Positions 36,208 to 45,940 of a stretch of DNA of 64,000 nucleotides are shown here, piece after piece; positions within the stretch are counted from its first letter, which is position 1, and every line of letters starts with the position of its first letter. Origin of the DNA: an uncultured Latescibacterota bacterium (GTDB lineage Bacteria; Latescibacterota; UBA2968). The stretch spans positions 944,394-1,008,393 of the forward strand of contig OY282377.1 in assembly GCA_958295785.1 (NCBI GenBank), read 5' to 3'. Under the pieces are notes generated by a model. It did no database searches. It was given only the letters and a program-made list of their open reading frames with translations, and was not told the origin of the DNA. A program made the translations under genes and the position numbers.

Positions 36208-37275
36208 TCAACTTTCTTTTACTGTCTTTTCGAGCGCGTCCAAAAAGCGGTTGTTTTCTTTTTGTGTGCCGATACATACGCGCAGGGCATGGCCGAGCAT
36301 GGGGTAGGAGGTGACATTGCGGATGAGCACGCCTCGTTCGATCAAGCCCTCGAAAACAGCGTCTGGGTCCGCGACTTCAAAGAGAATGAGATTGGCGTGT
36401 GAGGGATAGGGCGTGACGCCGTCTATTTGCGCGAGGGCTTGAAAGACGCGCTCGCGTTCGGAACAGATAAAGGCAATGCGTTTGGCGATGAGGGGTTTTT
36501 GGTTGAGGATGGTCAGGGCCGCTGTGTGCGAGAAGATGTTGATGTCAAAGGGGATTTTGCCTTTGATGATTTCGTCTCGCAAGTCCGGATGGGCGATGAG
36601 GTAGCCGATGCGGATGCCCGCCGCGCCGTAGGCTTTGGACAGGGTTTTGAGCACGATGAGATTGGAATGTTTGGGCAAGAGATCCACGGCGGTTTGGTCG
36701 TAAAATTCGCCATACGCCTCATCGACCATGACCAAGGCGTTTGTGCTGGACAAGAGGTCGTCGAGGTCGCGGTTTGAGATGGCGCACCCCGTGGGGTTGT
36801 TGGGCGAGCACAGGATGATCAGGCGCGCGTTTTTTTGGTTCGCAACGCGGCACAAGGCGGGCAGGTCAAAGCCATAGTCCGAGGTGAGGGGGACTTCGAG
36901 GATGCGACCGCCAAATATCCCGGCGTAGAGGCCGTACAGAGAAAATGAGGGCGAGGGGATGACAACGCAGGCACCGGGCGCAGAGACGACGCCTATCACG
37001 AGTTGCACCAATGTGTTCGAGCCGTTGCAAACGATGAGCCCGCGAGCGTCAACGCCGACGTGATCAGCGAGTGCTTGGACGAGGTCCATTTGCATGGGTT
37101 CGGGATAGCGCGACCAGGGTTTGTTGCGAACCGCGTGCAGGATTTCGTCTTTCACGCTGTCGGGCACGTCAAACGGGCTTTCGTTTTGATTGAGCTTGAT
37201 CGGGCAATCAAACGCGGTCAGGTGATAGCCACGCAAGGCGCGGACTTCGGGTTTGATGTTGTGGAGATAGGTCAT
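36208..37275 (-). CDS. hisC: Histidinol-phosphate aminotransferase
   Basis: 355 residues, a fold type I PLP enzyme. The Lys that binds PLP is in VLKTLSKAYGAAGIRIGY. The substrate and cofactor region is NESPFDVPDSV, CSPNNPTG and VDEAYGEF. It converts imidazole-acetol phosphate to histidinol phosphate. It sits between the enolase-like gene and hisD on one strand. Confidence 0.96.
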   Translation of the reverse strand: MTYLHNIKPEVRALRGYHLTAFDCPIKLNQNESPFDVPDSVKDEILHAVRNKPWSRYPEPMQMDLVQALADHVGVDARGLIVCNGSNTLVQLVIGVVSAPGACVVIPSPSFSLYGLYAGIFGGRILEVPLTSDYGFDLPALCRVANQKNARLIILCSPNNPTGCAISNRDLDDLLSSTNALVMVDEAYGEFYDQTAVDLLPKHSNLIVLKTLSKAYGAAGIRIGYLIAHPDLRDEIIKGKIPFDINIFSHTAALTILNQKPLIAKRIAFICSERERVFQALAQIDGVTPYPSHANLILFEVADPDAVFEGLIERGVLIRNVTSYPMLGHALRVCIGTQKENNRFLDALEKTVKES

Positions 37276-37318
37276 GTTGGGAGTTGTCCGTTGTCAGCCC
37301 GCCCGACCCCCATCACCC

Positions 37319-37344
37319 GTAGGGACAGGCCCCCGTGCCTGTCC
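37319..37344. repeat. Short intergenic palindrome
   Basis: A GTAGGGACAGGCCCCCGTGC-type palindrome ending in CTGTCC, between hisC and hisD. Confidence 0.75.
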
Positions 37345-37357
37345 TGAAAACAAGCGG

Positions 37358-38665
37358 TTAGCGGGGTAGGTCCCCTATTCTCTGTCTGATGGCGTTGGCG
37401 TGGGCGTCGAGGCCCTCGGCTTCGGCCATGTCGATGATGTGGCCTGCGGTTTTTTGCAGGCGTTGGTCGGTGTATTGCAAGATGCTCATGGTTTTGGTGA
37501 AGGTGTCAACGCCAACGGATGACGCGAACCGCGCCGTGCCGGCGGTGGGGAGAATGTGATTGGTGCCGGCGTAGTAGTCGCCCACGGGTTCAGACGATGC
37601 CGCGCCCAGAAAGACGGCGCCGGCATGGCGAACCGATTGCACGAGTGCCCAGGGATCGGCGACGATGAGTTCGAGGTGCTCGGGCGCGATGCGATTGGCG
37701 AGGGCTATACCCTCGGCGAGATCGTTGACGATGACGATTGCGCCAAAGCGGTTGAGCGCGTTTTTGATGGCCTCGCGGTGCGTGAGGTCAGCGGCTTGCG
37801 CGGCAACTTCACCGGCGATTTGAGACGCGAGTTCCGCGCAGGGCGTGATGCAGACCACCGCTTCAAAGCCGCTGCCGTGTTCGGCTTGTGAGAGCAGGTC
37901 CGCGGCGACATACTTGGCGTTTGCGGTCTCGTCGGCGAGTACGACGATTTCGCTGGGGCCGGCGACCATGTCGATGTCAACGGTTCCAAAAACGAGTTTT
38001 TTGGCAATTTGAAGATAGGGGTTGCCGGGGCCGACGAGTTTGTCAACCGGGGGTATGGTTTGGGTGCCGTAGGCGAGTGCGCCCACGGCCTGCGCGCCGA
38101 AGACTTTGTAGATTTCGCGTATCCCCAGGCTGTGGGCCGTTGCTAGTACGGTGGGGTGAACCGCGCCATTTGCCTGGGGGGGCGTTGCGATGCAGAGTTG
38201 CGGAACGCCTGCGATTTGCGCGGGGATGGCGGCCATGAGCAGGGTTGAAAACAGCGGCGCACTCGCGCCGGGAATGAGCAGGGCAACGCGGTTGAGCGGG
38301 AGGACGCGCTTGCCGAGCACAACCCCGTCGCCATCTTCGATGAACCACGAGTTTTGCCGTTGTGCCTCGTGAAATTTGCGGATATTTGCCGCGGCGGCGG
38401 CGATGATTTCGAGGAATTTGGGATCGGCGTTGTCATAAGCCGTTTTGATTTCGGATTCGGGCACGCGCATGTCGGCAGATGTCATGTCAATGCCGTCAAA
38501 TTTTTTTGTATAGGCGAGCAGGGCGCGGTCGCCGTGTTCTTTTACAGCGGCGACGATCTCGTGCGCGGTTGCTTCTTGCGCGGCTGAAAAATCGGGAGTG
38601 CGCGAGAGAATGGCGTCGAGCTTTGCGCTGCCGGGCGCGTTTTTGATGATTTCGATCACAGTCAT
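37358..38665 (-). CDS. hisD: Histidinol dehydrogenase
   Basis: 435 residues from ATG 38665 (MTVIEIIKNAPGS); the frame stays open to 38695. The family signatures are present: LIPGASAPLFSTLLMAAIPA, VDKLVGPGNPY, DMVAGPSEIVVLADE, and the HLELIVADP and NHILPTAGTARF motifs near the zinc and base residues. It oxidises histidinol to histidine. A diverged copy of its first 84 codons lies at 39623-39900, beyond the methyltransferase gene. Confidence 0.97.
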   Translation of the reverse strand: MTVIEIIKNAPGSAKLDAILSRTPDFSAAQEATAHEIVAAVKEHGDRALLAYTKKFDGIDMTSADMRVPESEIKTAYDNADPKFLEIIAAAAANIRKFHEAQRQNSWFIEDGDGVVLGKRVLPLNRVALLIPGASAPLFSTLLMAAIPAQIAGVPQLCIATPPQANGAVHPTVLATAHSLGIREIYKVFGAQAVGALAYGTQTIPPVDKLVGPGNPYLQIAKKLVFGTVDIDMVAGPSEIVVLADETANAKYVAADLLSQAEHGSGFEAVVCITPCAELASQIAGEVAAQAADLTHREAIKNALNRFGAIVIVNDLAEGIALANRIAPEHLELIVADPWALVQSVRHAGAVFLGAASSEPVGDYYAGTNHILPTAGTARFASSVGVDTFTKTMSILQYTDQRLQKTAGHIIDMAEAEGLDAHANAIRQRIGDLPR

Positions 38666-38772
38666 GTCACTCGTTCTATTTGTCGCCTTCTTCACTATCC
38701 AATGATTTTTTTGTCGGCATACAGGGCGTCAATCCGTTCTCAGATCGCAGGCATTCGTTTGATGGTCGTTAC

Positions 38773-39540
38773 CTAAAAGTCCAACTCGGCCTGCGAGTTT
38801 AGCGTCTCGATGCGATTCCGTATCAGTTTGCAATAATCAGAGTTTATCTCAAAAGCGAGACACTGCCGTTTGTGCTTGAGACAGGCTTCGATAGTTGTGC
38901 CTGATCCCGCAAAAGGATCTAGCACAATGCCATTTTTTGGACAACTGGATTTGACCATCCTCTCGATTATTTTTACCGGTTTCTGAGTAGGGTGATTTTC
39001 GCGCTCTTTGTGTAATCTGTGCAATCGAGCAACGCGCCACACATCTTTCGGATTGTAACCCATTTCCAACCATTTTTTGCCTACGAATATGGAACGGGTA
39101 CGCGTTTTTTTGGTTTCGCAGTCGTAGGGAATTCGCACAGCATCTAGATCAAAGTAATACTTCTTTGACTTGGCAAAGAATCCGATGGTGTCGTGTACGG
39201 ATGAGAATCGCCTCGTCGTCCCGCCCATACTGGGAACTTTGCGATCCCAGATGATTTCGTTGACCATCATCATCCGCGTTTTGATAAACGAAAATATCTC
39301 CGGCGAAAATCGCCAAGTGGTGAAAATGTACAAACTGCCAGTTTCTTTGAGCTTTGGCACTGCCGCCTCAATCCATGCTTGAGTCCACTTCAGAAACGCT
39401 TGAGCGTGCATCATATCAGACTCATTGCCAAAGTCTTTGCCCAAGCCATACGGCGGATCAGCAATAACCAAATCCACAGAATCATCGTCAATACGGTCAA
39501 CGCCGTCCAAGAAATCCTCATTGAAAAGTGTGTAATTCAC
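38773..39540 (-). CDS. DNA methyltransferase (beta-type N4/N6)
   Basis: 255 residues. Motif IV DPPYGLG is near residue 30, WDRKVPSMGGTTRRFSSVHD is the target loop region, and NHPTQKPVKIIERMVK precedes motif I, VLDPFAGSGTT. The beta order (IV before I) is clear and all motifs look intact. The start is GTG at 39540, overlapping the stop of a short upstream frame ending SRSIVLR (GTGA). No restriction enzyme is adjacent, so it may be an orphan. It is bracketed by intact hisD and a hisD fragment. Confidence 0.92.
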   Translation of the reverse strand: MNYTLFNEDFLDGVDRIDDDSVDLVIADPPYGLGKDFGNESDMMHAQAFLKWTQAWIEAAVPKLKETGSLYIFTTWRFSPEIFSFIKTRMMMVNEIIWDRKVPSMGGTTRRFSSVHDTIGFFAKSKKYYFDLDAVRIPYDCETKKTRTRSIFVGKKWLEMGYNPKDVWRVARLHRLHKERENHPTQKPVKIIERMVKSSCPKNGIVLDPFAGSGTTIEACLKHKRQCLAFEINSDYCKLIRNRIETLNSQAELDF

Positions 39541-39622
39541 CGTAGCACAATGCTCCTTGACTGCGTTTGCAAAAGTTCTAAAAATTCATCGCGCATCCGC
39601 TTCTTCTGGCGGAGCATGATAA

Positions 39623-39900
39623 GCTTGGAGTTTGTCGTTGCGCTTCGTGAAATTTGGGATTGGCGTTGTCATAGGCCGTTTTGATTTCGGATTCGGGCAC
39701 GCGCATGTCAGCAGATGTCATGTCAATGCCGTCAAATTTTTTTGTATAGGCGAGCAGGGCGCGGTCGCCGTGTTCTTTTATATCGGCGAAGATCTCTCGC
39801 GCGGTTGCTTCTTGCTCGGATGAAAAATCAGGGGTGCGCGAGAGAATGGCGTCGAGCTTTGCGCTACCGGGTGTGCCTTGTTCAGATGATTGCGATTATG
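39623..39900 (-). pseudogene. hisD 5' fragment
   Basis: The reverse strand repeats hisD codons 1 to about 84 with roughly one change per 10-12 bases. It lacks a start codon, contains an early TGA and has a 42-bp deletion between short GAATTTG repeats. Residues such as EHGDRALLAYTKKFDGIDMT remain readable. It has the same orientation as intact hisD. Confidence 0.88.
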
Positions 39901-39915
39901 CTATTCCTCAGCGGT

Positions 39916-40413
39916 CTATCCGTCAGGTATCATTTTTTTCCACGCGGCTAAGTCGGCCTCTAAGTTGGGGTCGAGTTCAATGGCCTTTTTGATGTGATAG
40001 CGTGCCTTGTCCGGATCGGGTAGAAACTTGGCCATGATTTTCCCCAAAGCCGCATGCGCGGTAGCTTGATTGTCTTCTAATTGCAACGATTGTTCGAGAT
40101 AGGCTGTTGCTTGTTGGTAGTCCTTGTCATCTAAGGCGATTACTGCCAAGTTAAAATAAGCCAAAAAGGACGGATGGATTTGGGTTGTCAGCGTGAAAAT
40201 TTTCGTTGCCGCTTCCTTTTTTTGGCGGTTGTAGAGCAGCATGATGCCGATGTCGTTATAGGCATTGGACATACCTACAACGGCCTCAGTGGACAAATAG
40301 GCGGCTTGTTGCACACCTGAATTGAGAACGAACAGAGCCAAGTCGGTCAAGCCCAAGTCAAACAAACTCTTCGCGGTCGCCCACGGAATCAAGTGCCAAT
40401 TGTTTCTCTTTTT
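39916..40413 (-). pseudogene. 3' part of interrupted glycosyltransferase-TPR gene
   Basis: The frame from the IS1595-like boundary to the stop at 39916 encodes at least three TPR-like helical pairs (AYNDIGIMLLYNRQKKEAAT, FLAYFNLAVIALDDKDYQQA, ATAHAALGKIMAKFLPDPDK). An internal TTG at 40392 is not needed as a start. Removing the IS plus one TTTTTTTC copy joins the frame exactly to the large gene at 41689-43627, giving NTKKKKRNNWHLIPWATAK. It is the TPR tail of that protein. Confidence 0.88.
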
Positions 40414-40438
40414 TTTCGGGAATTATATACTTGACAAC

Positions 40439-40666
40439 CTAAATTTTCTTGTTTCGGATCGCCCATTCCCGTTCACTGTCAAGCGTCCACCTATCACAAA
40501 ACGCCTCAACCTGCTCGGGAAGTGGTCGCCCTGTTTCATCCTTGTAAATCGCGTGGTAAGCCCTATTGGAATTGAACGGAGGATCAAGGGAGATAAGATC
40601 AACGCTTGATGCCCTCATTTCCTGTTGCATGATGGTCATACAATCGCCAGAATAAAGTTTGTTCAT
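40439..40666 (-). pseudogene. Passenger DNA methyltransferase N-terminus in IS1595-like copy 2
   Basis: 75 residues, starting by ATGA overlap with the transposase stop. LYSGDCMTIMQQEM is followed by VDLISLDPPFNSNRAYH, a DPPF motif IV, then EAFCDRWTLDSERE. The frame ends IRNKKI at a TAG inside the terminal repeat. About 60 residues are a normal DNA methyltransferase N-terminus. The rest of the enzyme, including motif I, is missing, so this is an internal-deletion remnant. Confidence 0.8.
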
Positions 40667-41604
40667 GCAACCGCCTCACTTGCTACAAGTTGCTTGTAAG
40701 TCAACCGTGCGCCCATCGCCATATTCAACATATCATCAACCCGACTTAAGGTATCAACCTTTTTTCGATTGATGCGAAACACGCAAGCATTCAGGTACTT
40801 TTGCATGTGTTTGTCTGACCCGTGGTGATGAATACCCATATAGACACGCTTAACCAGTGCCCACAAACTCTCAATGGAGTTTGTATGGACCCCATCGCGT
40901 TCATATTCGTCGGCAGAATGATTGATTTGTTCCACTTCGTAATCATCCCTCAATGCGCCGTATGCGCTGTTCTCGTCTGCATGAATAGTTGCGCCCGTCA
41001 AGACCCGGTTCAACATCTTCTCGTGTCATGTTGCCCCTTTTGCGTCCTGCACATGAACCGCCATTGCCTCACCATCTTCACCTTTTTCCCGCATTCCGAA
41101 AGCAACCGATTTACCTACTGTTCCGCGACCAGCATTCAACTTTTTGGATTTATGTTTGTTCTTTTCTTTCCCACCGATGTAGGTTTCATCAATTTCAACG
41201 ATACCAGACAGAAAATCATCATCATCATCTTTGTTGCCAAAAGCGTTTCGTATTCTTTGAAGCATAAACCAAGCGGTCTTTTGCGTTGTACCGATCATTT
41301 TTGCCAACTGAACGCTTGAAATACCTTTTGAGTGGTTCGTTTCAATCCATATTGCGGCGAACCATTTAGGCAACATCTTGATTTTAGACTTGCCAAACAT
41401 CGTTCCATAAATAATATGAAAATTACGCCCACAATCCGAGCACCTATACGCCAAATCAGAACGACGATAGATTTTTCCCATACTACCACAATGCGGACAA
41501 GACTCGCCATCCTTAAAGCGTATCTTTTCAAGGTGCAAAATACACGCTTCAGGCGTGGCAAACTTCTGTGTGAACGCGACGAAACTAAGCTGCTTTGCCA
41601 TCAT
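40663..41604 (-). pseudogene. IS1595-family transposase with in-frame TGA, copy 2
   Basis: Same architecture as copy 1: zinc ribbon CPHCGS/RCSDCG, helix-turn-helix, VEIDETYIGG and HADENSAYG. TGA at 41026-41028 follows DAKGAT exactly as in copy 1, although the codons just after it differ (HEKML against HDQML). Otherwise the frame is open. Confidence 0.85.
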
Positions 41605-41688
41605 AACCCCCTTGTTAATTCGTAACTTGTAACTTGTAACTTGTATAAATATAACAAGAAAGTTTAGGTTGTCAAGTATATAATTCCC

Positions 41689-43627
41689 TTTTTTTCTTTG
41701 TGTTATATGGTTCCAAGACATTTCGCGTTGATCGTCCCATCTGCCGGTATATCTCCGCTTGGATGAGATGGGCCAGCTTTGATTGCGGCACTTGTGCTAT
41801 CGCCTGTCTGGTGGTTTGCAGACTCTGGTCAAGGTTGCCCGATTGGAGGGTGGAACTGGCTGTCGCCAGCAGGGAATCGACGCAATGCGGGTTTGACGAG
41901 AGGCGTTCTTGCAGGAGTGTCTGACCTTGTTGCCATGCCGCGTCATCCCTTTTTTTAAGAATCCTGACCGTTGGATGGTCGTATCCGGTAAACGACGGTT
42001 CGCTGTCATCATCTTTAAATGCGATGCTTCCCAGGGCGGGATAGTGCCGAAAGCGTTGGACGAGATCAAAGCCCAACTCGCCGGCCATCAACGCAAAATA
42101 AAAAGTCGCGCAGCCCGGCACCAATTCGGGTGCGGCAGTGAACTGTTGGTAGCGATTGGCGTCTATGATGACCAGATACTCCAGATTGTGCAGGCGGCTT
42201 TGGAGATATTGGAGTTCGACTTGGCAGGTCATGAATCCGCGCAGGGAAAAGAGCGTCCCGGTGTTGATGATATTGATGGCGTATTTTTTGGAATCGATCA
42301 GCTCACGCATGGAGAACCCGCCCCGTTCGACGCCGATCCGACTCGTGACCGGAATGTGGTTGTCTATCCAGCGTGCGGCTTGGATGCGACTGTCTTCCCG
42401 GGTGTAGAGACTGGCAAACGCAACGCCGTACATGGTGCTGTAAATGAACACCGCGCTACAAATTGCGATGCCCAATCTCCGCACCCAAACAAACCGCGGG
42501 ACACGGACGAGCCAAACGCAAAAGTCTGCGGTCAAGAGGGCGAAGAAGGGCAGCAGGGGCAGGAGATACCGGATGGGCTTGGTATGCAAACCGCCAATCA
42601 AGGCAAAATAAATCCCGACCCAAAGCAGAATCAGTCCTTTGTGATGATCGACTTTCCAAAGGCCATAGGATAATCCAAAGAGAAAGAGGACGGTCAGGGG
42701 CCAACCTACGCCCAAAGGCCACAGATGGGTCCAGTGATAGAGGTAAGGCGTGGTGTGTACATCCACCAAGTTCCAAGTTGTGAGGAGCTCGCCTCGGGCG
42801 ACTTTCATCGAAAACTCCAGAGAGATGGCAGTATATTGAAAAAGCAGGTCATAGTTGGTCACGAGATACGGCTGGAGCGCGAGCAACACAACCACCGCTG
42901 TCAGCCCTGCCAGATAGATAGGGGGTGCGAAGATGGCCTTGAGTTGCCGCTCGCGAATGACATAGCCGACCAGCAAGACGAGGCCCATGGATAGGCCCAT
43001 CAGGCGCACGGACGCACAGAGTCCTATCAGGATGCCCGTCGAGATGAACCACCGCCAATCGGGTCGTTCCAGTGAACGCAACAGGACGTACAGGCCAGCG
43101 ACTGTCAGCAGAGTGAACGCGCTATCCACGGTCAAAAAATGAGATAGTTGGATCGCGATTGGGGCTGTGGCGACGACACAAACAGCCAATAGGCCCGTCC
43201 ATTCACCAAACCACCGGACGCCCAATAACCAAACCAGATACAGCGTGAAACAGGAAATCAGTGCTGATAGCCCGCGAGCGGTGAAATAGATGTAGCGCGT
43301 CCTATCGGGCGATTGCTGGTTTTCAAAGTCCCACCCGAAGACGATCCGATTCAATTCCAAGACGCCTCGCAAGAGATAGGCGGGCAACAGGCCGTACGCG
43401 GTGAGCTTGGGGGCGAAGGGATCGAGGGGACCCAAAGCGGCTTGTATGACGGTGGTCTCATCCGGATGAAAATGGTAAAACGCCGTGCTGTTCTCGGATT
43501 GTCCGGATCCGTTCAGCACAAACGAACTGTCCCCTCGCGTCAATCCCACAAAGCGCAGCGAACAGCCCAAGATGAGGCATAGGATGATGCAGAGGGTAGG
43601 AAGTTTGATGTGCAGTCTGTTTTTCAT
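41689..43627 (-). pseudogene. Glycosyltransferase-TPR gene, 5' part, interrupted by IS
   Basis: The intact 5' part starts ATG 43627, directly after the hisG stop (TGAATG). An N-terminal membrane anchor and about ten more helices form a GT-C (ArnT/PMT_2-like) domain, with FHPDETTVIQAALGP as the acidic loop. A soluble region and the first TPR-like repeats (DSLLATASSTLQSGNLDQSL, SKLAHLIQAEIYRQMGR) follow. The frame enters the IS and stops at 41672. The original protein was about 800 residues. The catalytic membrane domain is complete, so partial function is possible. Confidence 0.88.
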
Positions 43628-44506
43628 TCAATAAATCACTTTGTTCAAGGGATATTCGATGATGCCTTCGGCGCCCAGTTTTTTGAGTTTGGGGATGATG
43701 TCGCGCACGACGCGCTCATCGACGATGACTTCGATTGCAACCCAATTTTTGTCGAGCAAATTGGCGACGGTGGGGTTGTTGAGCGCGGGCAAGTTTTCCA
43801 CGATGCGTGCGAGGTCCGTGCGGCGCACGTTCATTTTGAGGCCGACTTTGTCTTCGGCGTTGAACGCGCCAATGAGGAGGGTGGCGATGTTGCGCGCTTT
43901 TTCGCGCTTCCACGCATCGACCCACGTCTGTTTGTTGGCGATCAGCCTGGGCGCGGTTTCAAACATGGTTTCGACAACGCGCAATTTGTTGGCGCGCAAA
44001 GACGAGCCCGTTTCGGTGATTTCGGCAATGGCATCGACCAACCCGGGCACGCGGACTTTGGCCTCGGTGGATCCCCACGAGTATTCGACTTCGGCAGTGA
44101 TGCCCCGGTCTTTGAGGTAATTGCGCGTGGCTGTGACCAGTTCGGTGGCAACGCGCTTGCCCTGCAAGTCTCGAATGGTTTGGATGGCGGAGTTTTCGGG
44201 CACTGCAATGACCCAGCGTGCGGGTTGCGATGTGGTTTTGCTGTAGGCAAATTCGGCAATTTCGACCACCTCGGCTTCGTTTTCGCGGATCCAGTCGATG
44301 CCGGTCAGGCCAATGTCGAGCACGCCGCGCTCGACATAGTGTGCAATTTCTTGGGCGCGCAAAAACAGGCCCTCGAGTTCGAGGTCGTCAATGACGGGCG
44401 TGTACGAGCGAGGGCTGGTGCGAATGCGGTAGCCGGCTTTGGCAAATAAATTGAGTGTGGATTCTTGAAGACTGCCAGAGGGAAGTCCGATTTTTAATAC
44501 GGGCAT
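43628..44506 (-). CDS. hisG: ATP phosphoribosyltransferase, long form
   Basis: 292 residues from ATG 44506 (MPVLKIGLPSGSLQESTLNL). Phosphoribosyl-binding sequence GKRVATELVTATRNYL and the periplasmic-binding-like fold are clear. The C-terminal regulatory HisG domain (KNWVAIEVIVDERVVRDIIPKLKKLGA) marks the long, hexameric form that does not need HisZ. It catalyses the first, histidine-inhibited step. The glycosyltransferase-TPR gene follows without a gap. Confidence 0.96.
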   Translation of the reverse strand: MPVLKIGLPSGSLQESTLNLFAKAGYRIRTSPRSYTPVIDDLELEGLFLRAQEIAHYVERGVLDIGLTGIDWIRENEAEVVEIAEFAYSKTTSQPARWVIAVPENSAIQTIRDLQGKRVATELVTATRNYLKDRGITAEVEYSWGSTEAKVRVPGLVDAIAEITETGSSLRANKLRVVETMFETAPRLIANKQTWVDAWKREKARNIATLLIGAFNAEDKVGLKMNVRRTDLARIVENLPALNNPTVANLLDKNWVAIEVIVDERVVRDIIPKLKKLGAEGIIEYPLNKVIY

Positions 44507-44640
44507 AGGGGATTGACTCCTCGGCGAATCAGCGGAGCGGGGTACAATTGGCCGTTTATCAGCAGTCAGCAAAACAAGCGGTAAGACCATCTCACTTTCA
44601 TGAAAGATACGATTTTTTGTCTTTTGGGGGAAATTTAATA
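44507..44640. other. hisG upstream region ending at IS630-like element
   Basis: Contains GCGGAGCGGGGTACAATTGG, shared with 61740-61765 in reverse, and AGCAGTCAGCAAAACAAGCG, shared with other spacers. No his leader peptide or T-box is seen. The IS630-like copy sits 134 bases upstream of hisG. Confidence 0.5.
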
Positions 44641-45830
44641 CTCCGTAAATTAAATAATTTGGAATTTCAATTGTTTCAAGGAGGCGTTCGCATGCCCAAA
44701 CAACACGTCCAACTCACCCCCACAGACCGAGATACTTTGACCGCCTTGATCACCAAAGGCGACCAAAAAGCCCGAATCTACAAACGCGCCTTGGGCTTGC
44801 TTGAACTTGACCGAGGCAAAACCTACACCCAAGTGGCTCAAACCCTCGGCATGACCGGGCAGACCCTGAGCAATTGGGCAAAGAAATACCGCACCCTCGG
44901 CTTGGATGGCCTCAAAGATGCCCCGCGGCCGGGACGCCCGGTGGAGATGACGGGCAAGCAACGGGCCCAAATCACCGCCTTGGCCTGTTCAACCCCCCCG
45001 GCAGGCCATGGCAGATGGACGTTGCGCCTCTTGGCGGATCAGTGCGTGGCATTGGGCTATTGTGAGCATCTCTCACATACGCATGTCAAGACGATTCTAA
45101 AAAAAACGAATTGAAGCCCCACTTGAAGAAAACCTGGTGCATCAGCAAAGTGGATGCGTCCTTTCTCGCACGCATGGAAGCCTTGCTTTGGCTGTATGAC
45201 CAACCTTATGATCCCAACGTTCCTGTGGTCTGCTTTGATGAACGTCCTTGTTTTCTCATCGGACAAGTCCTGGATCCCTTGCCCCTAACAACAGGCCAAG
45301 TGACCAAAGAACATGATGCCTATACCAAACACGGTTCGTGTGCTTTGTTGGCCGCCATTGAGCCTTTAACCGGCAAACGGCTTGCCGAAATCTATCCTCG
45401 GCGCACGATGAAGGAAGACACCCACTTTTGTCAGGCCCTGACACAGCATTGGCCACAGGCGGAGAAAATCCGCTTGGTGCAAGACAATCTCAATACGCAT
45501 ACTCGCCATGCCTTCTATCGTTACTTGCCGGCCGATGAGGCGTTTGCCCTCGCGCAGAAGTTTGAGTTCTTCTTTACTCCCAAGTCGGCGAGTTGGCTCA
45601 ACATGATCGAGATCGAATTTTCGGCTCTGGCGCGAGGATGTTTGAATAGGCGCATTGCGACGCAGGCGGAACTACGCCGGGAAGTTTTGGCCTTCTTTCA
45701 GGAGCGGGAGGCCAAGGGCATCCCCTTGAATTGGCAGTTCACTTTGCCCAAGGCCAGAGACAAGATGAATACCCATTATCAACGCGTTTATCCAGACAAT
45801 TCAAAACTTAGTATAACTTAATTTACAGAG
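44641..45830 (+). mobile_element. IS630-like insertion sequence, copy 2
   Basis: 1190 bp, ends CTCCGTAAATTAA and CTCTGTAAATTAA inverted, TA duplications at 44639-44640 and 45831-45832. Confidence 0.93.
44692..45821 (+). CDS. IS630-family transposase, two frames joined by -1 frameshift
   Basis: OrfA 44692-45114 and orfB 45111-45821 match the copy at 20184-21313 almost residue for residue (for example GLKDAP against SLKDAP). The slippery run here is CTAAAAAAAACG with eight A. The DDE residues lie in CFDERP, QDNLNTH and NMIEIEF. Both frames are intact. Confidence 0.88.
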
Positions 45831-45940
45831 TATTTAATCTATGGGCGTGTTTGTTGACAAATGACAAGGTGAAACGTAAGTTACCCTAAAGGAGTGATGT
45901 TTGGTTCTGGGCAATGTTTATCACGCGGGAGTTTGACGCG

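Larger units (their letters stand above)
40418..41688 (-). mobile_element. IS1595-like element with methyltransferase passenger, copy 2
   Basis: 1271 bp between GGGAATTATATAC terminal repeats. It is flanked by perfect 8-bp duplications TTTTTTTC (40410-40417 and 41689-41696). The transposase region is nearly identical to copy 1 (5134-6368), but the roughly 220 bp behind the transposase are different. Confidence 0.93.

Noticed and set aside
39916-40392. Independent TPR protein gene
   Set aside because: Its frame joins exactly to the upstream glycosyltransferase when the IS is removed, so it is a gene tail, not a separate gene.
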